A DNA stretch of 64,000 bases. It comes from JAICNG01 sp035249985 (GTDB lineage Bacteria > Gemmatimonadota > Gemmatimonadetes > Gemmatimonadales > Gemmatimonadaceae). Shown here piece after piece: positions 38,069 to 47,548 of the stretch; position 1 is the first letter of the stretch, and the number at the start of each line of letters is the position of its first letter. The DNA lies in assembly GCA_035249985.1 (NCBI GenBank), contig DATFFP010000039.1:38282-102281 (forward strand), in the 5' to 3' direction. Position numbers and translations under genes: made by a program. Below the pieces are notes generated by a model that ran no database searches, had not been told where the DNA came from, and worked only from the letters and a program-made list of their open reading frames with translations.

Positions 38069-40396
38069 TCAGAAGTTCGCGTCGAGATAGAGCGACGCCC
38101 TAACGCCTCTGTTCGGTCTGATCCCCTTCGCGAGGTCGAACCGAACCAGACCCTCGAGCACCGACCAGCCGAGTCCCGCGCCGAGCATGGGCTTGCCGGG
38201 GTGCGCCCAATCATCGCGTGAGCCGGCCCAGCCTGCGTCGACGAATACCACGGGTCGGAACGCGACCCGATCGGTCGACACCTCGGCCCGTCCAAGCCAG
38301 AAGGCGTCGCCCGCGCTCGTTCCGATCGAATGGCCGCGCACCGTGTGCGTGCCGCCGAGGTACCAGAGGCGCTGCGGTGGAACGTCGCCGGCCGTCGTGC
38401 CGCCGCTCAGGGTGAGCGCGCCGGCGAGACGCCACGGCAGCGAGCGCATCATTGTGACATCGAGAGCGCCACGTCCGAACTCGAGATCTCCGGTCGCACC
38501 CTCGACGCGTACCGCGCCGACGAGCCGCAGCGTCCGCGGATCGAGCCCAAACGAGAAGGGGACGCGCACACTCGCTCCGGCGAGGTCGGCGCGCGTCGCC
38601 ACGACGTTCTCGCGGAAGCGCAGACCGTTGATCGCGTGCGGCAACGAGAACTGCGTCTCCACGGGGGCGTTCCGCTGCCGCTCGCCGAAGATCCGCCACT
38701 CGAACGGGCCGTTCACGCCGGTCAACTCGAGCCCGGCGGTCCGATAATAGAACCCTTCGTCGCGCCCGAAGAGGAGCGCGTTGAGGGAGTTGCCCAGGCC
38801 TAACGGGGCACCCCAGTCGTCGACGACCGCCAGACGTCGATAGGCACCGAGCGAGATGCCACGGCTCGCGTTGCCACGGGTGAGCCGAAGGTCGGCGTTC
38901 GGCTCGAGATCGGCGTGTCCAATTCGACCGGTCGCCTGCCAGGACAGCCCAGCCCCCAGCTCCTGCGAGATGGAGCCGCCTGCCGACAATCCCTCGACGC
39001 GGTTGTAGCGCAGCATGCCCCGTTCGAGGATGCTGAAGCCGATCTCCCGGGGAGACCATTCCGGCTGCAATCCCCACCCGAGCTCGGCCTCGAGCTCCTG
39101 CCGCTCGTTGGCGCCGAACAGCTCGTCCGAGGGATCGAAGATGGAGTGCGGAAGGGCCGGTGAGGCCGCAAGCGCCACCGTGTCGCAGGGGATGCGGATC
39201 GCGACTGGAACGGACTCGTTATAGCGCATTTCCGTTTGCGTCAGCGTGTCGCCCGGTGCGCAATCGCCGAACCCGTTGCGCATCCGCTTGCGCTTGTCGT
39301 TCCCGCCGATGTTCACCTCGAGGTCGGTCTTGAAACGCCGCCCCATCGTATCCACGACGACCGCCGGAAGCCGCTCGGCGCCGTTGACGCTCGCGTAGCT
39401 GAACGTCTCGAGGATCTCGAACGGCGAGCGCATGACCCCCACCTGTACGCGGCCAGTCACCGACTGAAGTCGCGGGAGCCACCAGCGTCCCTGATGCAAT
39501 CCGTACTCGATGGTGAACGCCTCGAGCGTGGCGATCATGGGGAAGATCAGCGGGCGGATGACGCGCGGGACGTCCTCGAATTCCTCTTCGCCTTCCTCCT
39601 CTTCCACGAACCGCTTGATGTCGAATGGAGCCGCTGGGCGATACGCGGCTCGCACGATCTGCGAGGTGCCGACGTCGAACCAGAGCGAGCCGAGGATGAG
39701 GTCGAAGGCGGGCTCGCGCGCGCGGACGGTGATTTCGACGATCCGGATGGTGCGACCGCCGGGCAGCGAGTACGAGATCGTGTCACCGGTCTCATACCGG
39801 TAGTAGGCCTCGGCCCCTTCGGCGAGCGGATGGACGAAAAGACCTTCGTCATCGGTCACGTTCTCCATCCCGGTGAATCGGAGCAGCCCTTCCCGTCCCG
39901 GGAAGTAGGGGATGGGACTCATGTCGAGCATCCCCGCCATGGCGCGGGCGCCGGGGAACGCCATGGGAAACGCAGTGCGTGTGGCTTCGACGTCGATCCA
40001 TGCACCCGACTCGCGGTGCCACCGGACTCGCGTCGCACTCTCGGTTCGAAAGACGAGACGCTCGCGTCCGGTGGCACGAAGACCAAGCTTGGCGGAGATG
40101 CGCTGAAGCGTTCGCGCATCGTAGGCGATGAGCGACGAATCCTGCTCGAGACGCGCGGATCGGGCTCGTGAGACGAGGTCACGCGCGCTCGCATCGCGAT
40201 ACGCGTTCGCGCGCAGCTCGGCGGTGAGCGGAATGCGGGATTTGCGAGCCCGAAGCACGCTCGAGTGATGGTCGTGGCGGGCATCACGCACGGAGTCGCG
40301 CGCGGCGTCTGCGGAGTCGCGGGATAAGGCAGTCTGCGTCTCGGCCTGCTGGAAACCGAGGGCAGCAGCGAGGGCGAGCGTGAGGGCGTGAAGCAT
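38069..40396 (-). CDS. Omp85/TamA-like outer membrane protein
   Basis: The 775-residue product has an N-terminal signal, a long periplasmic region (about residues 30-430) and a C-terminal 16-strand-type barrel with the Omp85 signature LWYLGGTHTVRGHSIG and a terminal strand ending in LYLDANF. The signature identifies it as surface antigen/BamA superfamily. It is not a standard BamA, because no clear series of POTRA repeats is visible; an acidic run (VEEEEGEEEFED) occurs near residue 275. A role in protein or lipid export is inferred. The gene stands alone, with repeat element K at its 3' end. Confidence 0.8.
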   Translation of the reverse strand: MLHALTLALAAALGFQQAETQTALSRDSADAARDSVRDARHDHHSSVLRARKSRIPLTAELRANAYRDASARDLVSRARSARLEQDSSLIAYDARTLQRISAKLGLRATGRERLVFRTESATRVRWHRESGAWIDVEATRTAFPMAFPGARAMAGMLDMSPIPYFPGREGLLRFTGMENVTDDEGLFVHPLAEGAEAYYRYETGDTISYSLPGGRTIRIVEITVRAREPAFDLILGSLWFDVGTSQIVRAAYRPAAPFDIKRFVEEEEGEEEFEDVPRVIRPLIFPMIATLEAFTIEYGLHQGRWWLPRLQSVTGRVQVGVMRSPFEILETFSYASVNGAERLPAVVVDTMGRRFKTDLEVNIGGNDKRKRMRNGFGDCAPGDTLTQTEMRYNESVPVAIRIPCDTVALAASPALPHSIFDPSDELFGANERQELEAELGWGLQPEWSPREIGFSILERGMLRYNRVEGLSAGGSISQELGAGLSWQATGRIGHADLEPNADLRLTRGNASRGISLGAYRRLAVVDDWGAPLGLGNSLNALLFGRDEGFYYRTAGLELTGVNGPFEWRIFGERQRNAPVETQFSLPHAINGLRFRENVVATRADLAGASVRVPFSFGLDPRTLRLVGAVRVEGATGDLEFGRGALDVTMMRSLPWRLAGALTLSGGTTAGDVPPQRLWYLGGTHTVRGHSIGTSAGDAFWLGRAEVSTDRVAFRPVVFVDAGWAGSRDDWAHPGKPMLGAGLGWSVLEGLVRFDLAKGIRPNRGVRASLYLDANF

Positions 40397-40528
40397 TGTG
40401 ACCGGCTGGAGAAGGACTATGGGAGCCTACGCCCCTTCACGGGGACCGGTTTCAGGCGCCTTCCCTTGCATCGGTTCGCGCGTGCCAGTCGATTCCCACC
40501 GAACATCCTCCCCTTGGAAACCCGACCC

Positions 40529-41959
40529 ATGAACCGGCTCTCGCGCGCGCTCGCCGCGCTGATTTTGGTCTTTGCACCCGCCTCATCGCTGCTCGCGCAG
40601 GCGGCCGCCCCCGAGCCCGCACGTCCCGTCGACTGGAACGCCATCCGCGACGAGACGGTGCGCATCCTCGCCGACTACATGAAGCTCAATACGGCGAACC
40701 CCCCCGGGAACGAGGTCGAGGGCGCGCTCTTCCTCAAGGCGATCCTCGAACGCGAAGGATTCGAAGTTCACCTGTTCGACACCGCCGCCAGCTCGCTTGG
40801 GCCCCGTCGTCCGAACCTGTACACGCGTCTCGAGGGGACCGGTGGAAAGAAAGCGATCGCGCTGGTGCATCATATCGACGTCGTTCCGGCAGACGAGCGC
40901 TACTGGACTGTTCCTCCGTACAGTGGCGAGATCAGGGACGGGTTCCTGTACGGACGCGGCGCGCTGGACATGAAGGGTGAAGGCATCGTGCACCTCATGG
41001 CCATGATCGCGCTCAAGCGCAGCGGCGTTCCCCTGACGCGCGACATCGTCTTCATCGCCAATCCCGACGAGGAGCTCGGCTCCACCGGTGCGATCGCGTT
41101 CGTCGACAACCACCCCGACCTGCTGCGCGACGTCGAGTATGTCATCACCGAAGGCGGCGACAACCCGGTCGTCGACGGAACGCTTCAGTATTACGGGGTG
41201 AGCGTGGCCGAGAAGCGCACCTTCTGGCAACGCCTAACGGTGCGTGGCACGCCGTCACATGGATCGCGCCCCACGAAGCACAATCCGGTGCCCAAGCTCA
41301 TTCGCGCACTCCACCGGCTTGGCACCTACGAGACGCCGCTGCACGTCACGCCGGGCGTCGACAAGTATTTCCGCGACATTTCCCGCGGCTACACCGGCGA
41401 GCGACGCGCCTGGCTGGCGAACGTGCGACGAGCGATCACGATTCCGCGGGCGCGCGCGTGGCTGCTGAACGACGTGTACTGGAACGCCATCCTGCGCAAC
41501 ACGATCTCGCTGACGGTGGTGAACGGATCGAATAAGACGAACGTGATTCCGGCCGAGGCGACGGCGGACGTCGACATCCGTCTCTTGCCCGATCAGAATC
41601 CCGATTCGGTGCTGCGCGTGCTGAAGGCGGTCGTGAATGACACGTCGGTGCACTGGCAGACACTGCTGGCGCCGAAGACTCCACTCGAGAATCCGGTGGA
41701 CACGGACCTGTTCCGCGCGATCGAGCGCGCATCCCGCGAGCGCGATCCCGATGCGCTGGTGACGACGTACATGCTGACGGGCGCGACCGACCGGCCGACG
41801 TACCGCAAGGCAGGCATTATCACGTACGGGCTGGACCCGTTCAAGGTGGAGTCGGCCGACAGCCAGCGCGGCGTGCACGGGAACGACGAGCGCGTGAGCG
41901 TGGCGAATGTGGGGTTCGGAGTGAAGTACATCTACGACATCCTGCGGTACGCGCAGTAG
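40529..41959 (+). CDS. Secreted M20 family metallopeptidase
   Basis: The 476-residue product has a signal peptide (ALAALILVFAPASSLLAQ) and the M20 metal-binding pattern: HHIDVVPADE, GRGALDMKGEGI, FIANPDEELGSTG, ITEGGDN and GVHGNDERVS at the end. Such enzymes hydrolyse peptides or acylated amino acids. The dimerisation domain lies near residues 220-390. The start at 40529 (MNRLSRAL) fits the signal peptide; the longer frame begins inside the divergent Omp85-like gene. Substrate cannot be predicted. Confidence 0.88.
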   Translation: MNRLSRALAALILVFAPASSLLAQAAAPEPARPVDWNAIRDETVRILADYMKLNTANPPGNEVEGALFLKAILEREGFEVHLFDTAASSLGPRRPNLYTRLEGTGGKKAIALVHHIDVVPADERYWTVPPYSGEIRDGFLYGRGALDMKGEGIVHLMAMIALKRSGVPLTRDIVFIANPDEELGSTGAIAFVDNHPDLLRDVEYVITEGGDNPVVDGTLQYYGVSVAEKRTFWQRLTVRGTPSHGSRPTKHNPVPKLIRALHRLGTYETPLHVTPGVDKYFRDISRGYTGERRAWLANVRRAITIPRARAWLLNDVYWNAILRNTISLTVVNGSNKTNVIPAEATADVDIRLLPDQNPDSVLRVLKAVVNDTSVHWQTLLAPKTPLENPVDTDLFRAIERASRERDPDALVTTYMLTGATDRPTYRKAGIITYGLDPFKVESADSQRGVHGNDERVSVANVGFGVKYIYDILRYAQ

Positions 41960-42004
41960 AAGTCACCGCGCCCAGTCGCCAGGCAGCCAATACGTGGCGT
42001 GTGG

Positions 42005-42544
42005 TCAGCGGCCTTTCGTTTCCTGGTCTTTCAAAACGCGCATGATCGCGATCACCGTGTTCCAGTTTCGTGTCGTCGCCGGCACGCCAAACAGTCGGTC
42101 GATCTTGCCGAGATACCCGATCGTCTTCATGTGACGCCGGTAGACTCCGAAGACAAAGCGTTTGTGCGACGCGATGAGTCGCACGAACCATTGGCCCGTT
42201 GGTGGAAGCGTGACCGGAATGGGAGCCCGGAGGCGACCGCCCTTCGAGAGGATGCTCACGAACCGAACCCAGTCGGGCCGCGAGGGCTCCTCCTCGAACG
42301 GATTCTCCGTCTCCAGGCGGAGAAGATCGCGGCCGTCGCACAGCATGACCTCCGCCTCGAACGGTAGCTTTCGCAGCAATGCCGCGCGGAATCGTGCGCG
42401 GGATCCGGGCTTGCGAACGACGAATGTGCCCGCCGCCCCCACATTCACGACGCCGTAGTCGTTCAGCTCTCTTGCGAGGACGCTCGGACGAAACGTCCGG
42501 TGTCCGCCGACATTGACACCGCGGAGGAAGACGACGAGAGCCAT
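42005..42544 (-). CDS. DUF1697 family protein
   Basis: The 179-residue product has the DUF1697 start pattern (MALVVFLRGVNVGGHRTFRP) and the motif NVGAAGTFVVRKPG, typically N(V/I)xSGNxVF in the family. Function is unknown. Compared with standard members the SGN motif is changed to GAAG, so it may be a divergent subgroup that I have seen with DUF1697 annotation. It is convergent with the M20 gene and divergent from the lipoprotein at 42629. Confidence 0.7.
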   Translation of the reverse strand: MALVVFLRGVNVGGHRTFRPSVLARELNDYGVVNVGAAGTFVVRKPGSRARFRAALLRKLPFEAEVMLCDGRDLLRLETENPFEEEPSRPDWVRFVSILSKGGRLRAPIPVTLPPTGQWFVRLIASHKRFVFGVYRRHMKTIGYLGKIDRLFGVPATTRNWNTVIAIMRVLKDQETKGR

Positions 42545-42628
42545 GGGGAACGAGAAGGAATACGGTGGGCGCGACGTGTCGGAAATCATTGCGGTTCGTC
42601 GCCCTGAAGTGCAACACTGACGGTTCGC

Positions 42629-43360
42629 ATGCCTCAGAGACGAATGATCCACATCGTGCCGCGCGCCCGCGTCGCCGCGGCGCGACTCGCTCCCATCCTC
42701 CTGGCCGCGGTCACGGCTTGCGGAGGCGATGACTCGACAGCGCCGCCGGCGCCGCCGCCGGGGCTCGAGCTTTCGATCGATCCGCAGTTTGTAGGACCGC
42801 GCGAACAGCTGCGGATCATCGTGGACGTCTCCCCACTCCCGGCTGATCCGATCGCAGTCGCATGGCTCCACCTTGCAACCGGCACCGAGCGTGACAGCCT
42901 CGCCTTGCCTTTTTCTGGCGATCAACCTCAGGGTGTCTACGTCGATCTGACGATACCTAACGCGCCGATTTCGGCGGTCGTCCAGGTTGCTGCTCGCGTC
43001 CGCACGCAACGGGGCGCCACGGCGGAAGCAATGGGCGCGTTCACGATCGGGGATACGACTCCACCCGGAGTCCGCTTTGTCAACGTTGACGACAGTGTCT
43101 ACGCGGGCCAGACGGCCTACGTTAGTGCGGACTATACCGACCGATCCGGCTTGGTCCGCACCGAGCTCCGCCTCAGCGGCGCCCTCGTACGCGACGAGAT
43201 CTACGATCCGGACGATCTCCCGACGTACGGTGCGACGGCGCTCGAAATCGTGGTGCCGGAGCGACCCGGCGATTCGATCGTCCAGCGAGCCGCGGCGGTC
43301 GACATGTATGGGCTACGCGGGGAAATCCGCCAGGTGTATCACATTGTCGCCAGGCCATAG
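42629..43360 (+). CDS. Lipoprotein of unknown function
   Basis: The 243-residue product has a lipoprotein signal with lipobox LLAAVTACGGDD and a proline-rich linker (TAPPAPPPG). The mature part is strand-rich with Ig-like features (DDSVYAGQTAYVSADYTDRS). This suggests an exported beta-sandwich protein, but no family is recognised. Start at 42629 or at the in-frame ATG five codons later (42644) are both possible. The gene stands alone and is followed by a 410-base region without a confident gene. Confidence 0.65.
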   Translation: MPQRRMIHIVPRARVAAARLAPILLAAVTACGGDDSTAPPAPPPGLELSIDPQFVGPREQLRIIVDVSPLPADPIAVAWLHLATGTERDSLALPFSGDQPQGVYVDLTIPNAPISAVVQVAARVRTQRGATAEAMGAFTIGDTTPPGVRFVNVDDSVYAGQTAYVSADYTDRSGLVRTELRLSGALVRDEIYDPDDLPTYGATALEIVVPERPGDSIVQRAAAVDMYGLRGEIRQVYHIVARP

Positions 43361-43770
43361 CCGCGAAGCGGGAGCCGGGAGGGCTGTGGTATTCGCTGAC
43401 ACGACCGCTCGTTCGACGGCTCGGTCGGCCAGGGAACTATCTCACGGCGCGTGGTCTGCGCTGTGGCCGACATGGACGGGATAGCGGTCCCGGGTCCGTT
43501 CGTCTTTGGAGAACCTCCGCTCGAGGACCGGGTCGACCGGATTGCCTTCCTCGCGATACCCGTGCTATTTGGGCGGGGTAGTCGGGCATTCGCTGGACCC
43601 TCCGATCGAAGACCGGTGAGCACCGGGGCAGGTCGAGTCCGGGCGACGGCCCGCCCGCGTGGCGTCCGAGGACAATCCCGTCGTAATTGCTCCCTGAATT
43701 CGTGACCCAGGTAACAGCGGGCACACCACTTCGCTGATATCGATCCGGACTCCCAAACAGGATGTTTGTC
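43361..43770. other. Region without a confident gene
   Basis: No gene with start, ribosome binding site and recognisable product is seen. On the minus strand, 43442-43564 reads as about 41 codons with coding-like GC3 (HGYREEGNPVDPVLERRF, then a charged stretch ending ADHAP), preceded by a stop in the same frame. It may be the remnant of a degraded gene. The last about 60 bases should hold the bactofilin promoter. Confidence 0.35.
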
Positions 43771-44274
43771 ATGGCAATCTGGAAAGAATCGACCATTCCC
43801 ACCAAGGACGCGCCGATCATGACCCCCGAGCCCGCGACGAAGAGAGAGCCCGACTACCCCGCTGACGTCGCACCGTCGACGGCTCGGCGAACGGCAACGC
43901 GCGAGCAGCGGGAGTCCATCATCTCGTCCGAGATCACGATCACGGGAAAGATCGACGGCGCTGGCTCCGTTCGACTCATCGGTCGATTCGAGGGCGATGT
44001 GCACATTCAGGGCGACCTGACCGTCGACGCTGGCGCCAAGCTCACCGGAAGCGTTCGCGCCGCCTCCGTCGCGATAGGCGGAGAGATCGAGGGCAACATC
44101 GAGAGCGCCGAGAGCGTCGAGATCCTCTCCACGGGAGTGCTCAATGGCGATCTCAAGGCCGGAACGCTGACGGTTGCCTCCGGCTCACGCATGCGGGGTC
44201 GCGTCGAATTCGGTTGGGGTGACGAGTCAACATCGAAGTCCTCGCTCACGCTGGCGAATCGTAAGACGTCGTGA
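43771..44274 (+). CDS. Bactofilin
   Basis: The 167-residue product has a disordered N-terminus and the bactofilin (DUF583) beta-helix: ITGKIDGAGSVRLIGRFEG, VHIQGDLTVDAGAKLTGSV, IEGNIESAESVEILSTGVL and LKAGTLTVASGSRMRGRV. Bactofilins polymerise into cytoskeletal filaments that place cell-wall or motility machinery. The start at 43771 (MAIWKEST) has AGGA about 8 bases upstream; an ATG three codons earlier is an alternative. The stop overlaps the GTG start of the zinc-ribbon gene, so they are coupled. Confidence 0.9.
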   Translation: MAIWKESTIPTKDAPIMTPEPATKREPDYPADVAPSTARRTATREQRESIISSEITITGKIDGAGSVRLIGRFEGDVHIQGDLTVDAGAKLTGSVRAASVAIGGEIEGNIESAESVEILSTGVLNGDLKAGTLTVASGSRMRGRVEFGWGDESTSKSSLTLANRKTS

Positions 44275-44648
44275 GCGCCGTTCGGAGGACTCCGGCGGGT
44301 GCCACGCGCACCTGTCCTCACTGCCGAGCAGTGATCCTGCAAAGCACGAGCGTGTGTCCTTCGTGCCGGAAGCACCTGCGATTCGCGGCTGCGGGTGGGG
44401 ACGCCGCTGTCCCCACCTTCTCCCCCCTTCGCGTGGAGGGCTCGATTCGCCACCCGAATTCGGGGGAGGCGTGGGAGTACGCGGTGATGGTGTCGATCAC
44501 GAACGACCGTGGTGTCGAGCTGACGCGCCAGATCGTGGGCGTCGGCGCCATCAAGCCCGGCGAGCTGCGCAACTTCACGTTCGCCGTCGAGGTGTTCGGG
44601 CCACCGGAAGCCGACGATCAGGAAAGAGGAGCACGGAACGGCGACTGA
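44271..44648 (+). CDS. Zinc-ribbon protein coupled to bactofilin
   Basis: The 125-residue product starts with GTG overlapping the bactofilin stop (GTGA). It has an N-terminal zinc ribbon (TCPHCRAVI, VCPSCRKHL) and a C-terminal beta-sandwich-like domain (YAVMVSITNDRGVELTRQIV and ELRNFTFAVEVFG) that resembles FxLYD-type domains. Function is unknown; tight coupling suggests it works with the bactofilin filament. Confidence 0.72.
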   Translation: MSAVRRTPAGATRTCPHCRAVILQSTSVCPSCRKHLRFAAAGGDAAVPTFSPLRVEGSIRHPNSGEAWEYAVMVSITNDRGVELTRQIVGVGAIKPGELRNFTFAVEVFGPPEADDQERGARNGD

Positions 44649-44810
44649 AGCGGCTCCCGGTCACGCGTTCCCGCCGAACACCCCCCGCTCGAGCTGCTTT
44701 CAGCCACCACGAGTGGCACTCAACCCGCTGCGCGTTCTACGTTGTGTGTCCCCACAACGTGTGAGCCGACGACGATGACCACCACCCCCTCCGCGGAACG
44801 CGCCGGTTCG

Positions 44811-46016
44811 ATGCGTCACGTGCTCACGTGCGTTTCGACCGCCCTCCTCGGAGCATGCGCCACCAATGGCGCTCCACCGTCGGGCACAACGATCACGCGC
44901 CTCGACGAGACCACCGTCGATACCGCCGCTCTGACCCAGCAGATCGAGGCGCTCACGCGCGCGGCAAACGTGCACGGCTTGACGGTGACCATCTTCAACG
45001 ACGCGGAGCCTGCATACACCCGCGCGTTCGGCGTCGCGGACCTGTCGGCCAACAAGCCGCTTCGGACCGACACCGAGATGTACGGCGCGTCGCTCAGTAA
45101 GGCGGTGTTCTCCGTGCTGGTCATGAGGCTCGTCGAGCAGGGAGTGCTGGACCTCGACAAGCCACTCCAGGATTACGTGCGCACGCCGCTCTGGGAGAAC
45201 CGCGGCACGAGCTGGCACGAGGACTTGGGGGACCTCCGCTCCGATCCCCGGTACCGACGCATCACGGCGCGCATGAGCATGAGTCACACCACCGGCCTGC
45301 CTAACTGGCGCTGGTTCGAGCCGGACCAGAAGCTGCGCATCCACTTCTCGCCCGGCGCAATGTTCAGCTATTCGGGCGAGGGGATGACTCTCCTGCAGAT
45401 CGTCATTGAGAAGCTGACTGGCAAGTCGCTGGAGCAGCTGATGCACGAGCACGTGTTCGGACCCTACGGCATGACCATGTCCAGTTACACCTGGCAGCCG
45501 CGGTTCGAGGCGGATTACGCGGTCGGCCACGCGTCGGATGGCAAGCTGTACCCAAAGGACAAGGACAACGCCGCCCGCGCGCCCAGTACCCTCGAAACGA
45601 CCACCGACGATTACACGCGCTTCATGAGGGCCGTGCTACGGCGAGAGGGATTGAGCGACTCATCGTGGAAGGAGATATTCACGCCACAGGTGCGTATTCG
45701 ATCGAGGACGCAGATGGGGCCGGGGGCATCGGAGACGACGTCCGCGAATGACGCGATCGAGCTCAGCTATGGGCTTGGCTGGGGACTGCAACGAACGCCG
45801 CACGGCTGGGGCGCGTTCAAGGAGGGCCACGGCGATGGGTTCCAGCACTACTCGATCGTGTATCCGGAGAAGAAGCTGGGCGTGCTGTTGATGAGCAACA
45901 GCGACAACGCCGAGAGTATCTTCGGCCATCTGCTGGCGCTGACGATCGCCGACACCTTTACGCCGCTGGAGTGGGAGAACTACCGGCCCTACGATCGTCC
46001 GCCCTCCGGACGTTAG
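44811..46016 (+). CDS. Class C beta-lactamase/serine hydrolase fold lipoprotein
   Basis: The product (401 residues from 44811) has a lipoprotein signal (LTCVSTALLGACATNG) and the penicillin-binding fold: SxxK in GASLSKAVFS, YSG in FSYSGEGMTLL and HGDG in KEGHGDGFQHY. Members of this group are beta-lactamases, esterases or D-amino acid peptidases; the sequence does not decide between them, and resistance should not be inferred. The start is uncertain: ATG at 44775 adds 12 residues before the signal. The stop TAG lies in the heptamer CGTTAGG. Confidence 0.8.
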   Translation: MRHVLTCVSTALLGACATNGAPPSGTTITRLDETTVDTAALTQQIEALTRAANVHGLTVTIFNDAEPAYTRAFGVADLSANKPLRTDTEMYGASLSKAVFSVLVMRLVEQGVLDLDKPLQDYVRTPLWENRGTSWHEDLGDLRSDPRYRRITARMSMSHTTGLPNWRWFEPDQKLRIHFSPGAMFSYSGEGMTLLQIVIEKLTGKSLEQLMHEHVFGPYGMTMSSYTWQPRFEADYAVGHASDGKLYPKDKDNAARAPSTLETTTDDYTRFMRAVLRREGLSDSSWKEIFTPQVRIRSRTQMGPGASETTSANDAIELSYGLGWGLQRTPHGWGAFKEGHGDGFQHYSIVYPEKKLGVLLMSNSDNAESIFGHLLALTIADTFTPLEWENYRPYDRPPSGR

Positions 46017-46059
46017 GCGCCGATCGCCCCCGCGTGCTTACGGAACACGGTTACCCACC

Positions 46060-46641
46060 ATGGCGCAGATCGAACCGCTGCTCACCCGCGCGACACTACT
46101 CGCGTCCCTTGCCTCGCAAGAACGGGATGTGGCGGAGTTCTTCGGCTCGCTCTCGCCGGACGAATTCGTGCTCCGCGTCGGCGATGCGTGGACGCCGTCC
46201 GAGCATCTTCAGCACCTGAGCATCGCGGTGAGCGCGGTGGCACGAGGGCTCTCGATCTCGCCGTGGATCCTCCGCCTGCGCTTTGGCCGAGCCCCACAGC
46301 CGTCACGCTCGTTCGTCGCGTTGCGCGACGACTACCGCGAACGTCTCACGCGGGGAGGCCGAGCCAGTGGCCGGTTCGTGCCGCCGCGGGAACGTCTCTC
46401 GCCTGAACAGGCTACCGGCCGCCAAGCCCAAATCCTGGCTCGATGGCAGAGGGTGAACTCGCGGCTCGTGGCTTCGCTCGAGCGCTGGAGCGATGGCAAC
46501 CTCGACCGCATTCGGCTTCCTCACCCCATTCTCGGCAAGATCACAACGCGAGAAATGCTGTTCTTCATCATTTACCACGGTCACCACCACATCGCCGCAG
46601 CGAAGAGCCGGCTACCCCGTTTCAATGAAGCAGGAACCTAA
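46060..46641 (+). CDS. DinB-like family protein
   Basis: The 193-residue product has the DinB/YfiT four-helix pattern with metal-ligand histidines: SEHLQHLSIAVSAV in the second helix and FFIIYHGHHHIAAAKSRL near the C-terminus. Such proteins are thiol-dependent or metal-dependent transferases of unknown substrate. It follows the serine hydrolase gene by 43 bases and may share its transcript. The TAA stop lies within CCTAACG. Confidence 0.78.
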   Translation: MAQIEPLLTRATLLASLASQERDVAEFFGSLSPDEFVLRVGDAWTPSEHLQHLSIAVSAVARGLSISPWILRLRFGRAPQPSRSFVALRDDYRERLTRGGRASGRFVPPRERLSPEQATGRQAQILARWQRVNSRLVASLERWSDGNLDRIRLPHPILGKITTREMLFFIIYHGHHHIAAAKSRLPRFNEAGT

Positions 46642-46678
46642 CGGCTGGCGCTGGCCCTCCATTCGCCGCCCACGCACC

Positions 46679-47518
46679 ATGTCGCTGATCCATCGCATCG
46701 TTTTCACCGCGTCGCTCTCCGTGTTGCCGTCGACCCTCACCGCACAGCGGTGCATGGGCAACGCATCGTTCGCCGATCGACGCGCGCACGTTGGCGCGGA
46801 TGCCGCGTTCAGCCCCGATGGACGCTCGGTGACTGGCGGGCTTGCCTTCGGCTTCCCCCGGGGACCCTTCGCGTCGGTCGGGTTCGGAGCAACGCACAAC
46901 GATGATCTCGATGACGATGCGAGACTCTTTACGGCGACGGCTGGCGTCGGCATTCCACTCGGGCCCACGGCGAAGACGCAGATCTGCCCCTTCATCTCGG
47001 CGGCGGTGGTCAAGGACGTCGCGCTTCGCTTCGCCGAGCGGCTGTCGTCGCAGACCTTCGGTTTTGGTGCGAGCGTCGGGAGGACCCTGACCGCGGACCC
47101 CACACTCGAGGTTGTTCCCTCGGTAGCCGTTGCCCTGGTCACGCATCAGGTCACCATCCATTCGACGCCCGGGGGGACGGTGTCGATCACCGACTCGCAC
47201 CACCTCGTGTCGTTCGGTTTAGGCATGGTCTTCGCCAAGGCCATCACGTTTCGTCCATTCTCGACTCTGACGTTTGCCGAGGGGGAAACGAACTCATCGT
47301 ACGGACTGCACGTGTCGTTCGGCTTTGTGCGTGCCACTGTCCGGCCGCGTGTGTTCGAGGGAGCGGGATCGCCGATCACCGTATGGGTGAACACACGCGC
47401 GGGGGTGTATTACTGTCCCGCCTCCCCGTCGTACGGCGCGACGCCCGAGGGCGACTTCATGACGGAGCGCGAGGCTATCGCCTCAGGCGCCACGCCCGCC
47501 TCCGGCAAGAGATGCTAG
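46679..47518 (+). CDS. Outer membrane beta-barrel-like protein
   Basis: The 279-residue product has a signal peptide (RIVFTASLSVLPSTLTAQ) and many alternating amphipathic strands with aromatic ends (GGLAFGFPRGPFASVGFGA, YGLHVSFGFVRATVRP), as in small outer-membrane barrels. Two Cys pairs may form disulfides (AQRCMG, QICPF, YYCPA, GKRC). No family is recognised. The start at 46679 fits the signal peptide, 37 bases past the DinB-like stop. Confidence 0.65.
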   Translation: MSLIHRIVFTASLSVLPSTLTAQRCMGNASFADRRAHVGADAAFSPDGRSVTGGLAFGFPRGPFASVGFGATHNDDLDDDARLFTATAGVGIPLGPTAKTQICPFISAAVVKDVALRFAERLSSQTFGFGASVGRTLTADPTLEVVPSVAVALVTHQVTIHSTPGGTVSITDSHHLVSFGLGMVFAKAITFRPFSTLTFAEGETNSSYGLHVSFGFVRATVRPRVFEGAGSPITVWVNTRAGVYYCPASPSYGATPEGDFMTEREAIASGATPASGKRC

Positions 47519-47548
47519 GCCGAGGAATGCATGGTGGCGTCGTGAAGC

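Noticed and set aside
44811..46016. Calling the serine hydrolase an antibiotic resistance beta-lactamase
   Set aside because: Only fold-level motifs are present; many relatives are esterases or peptidases, so resistance is not supported.
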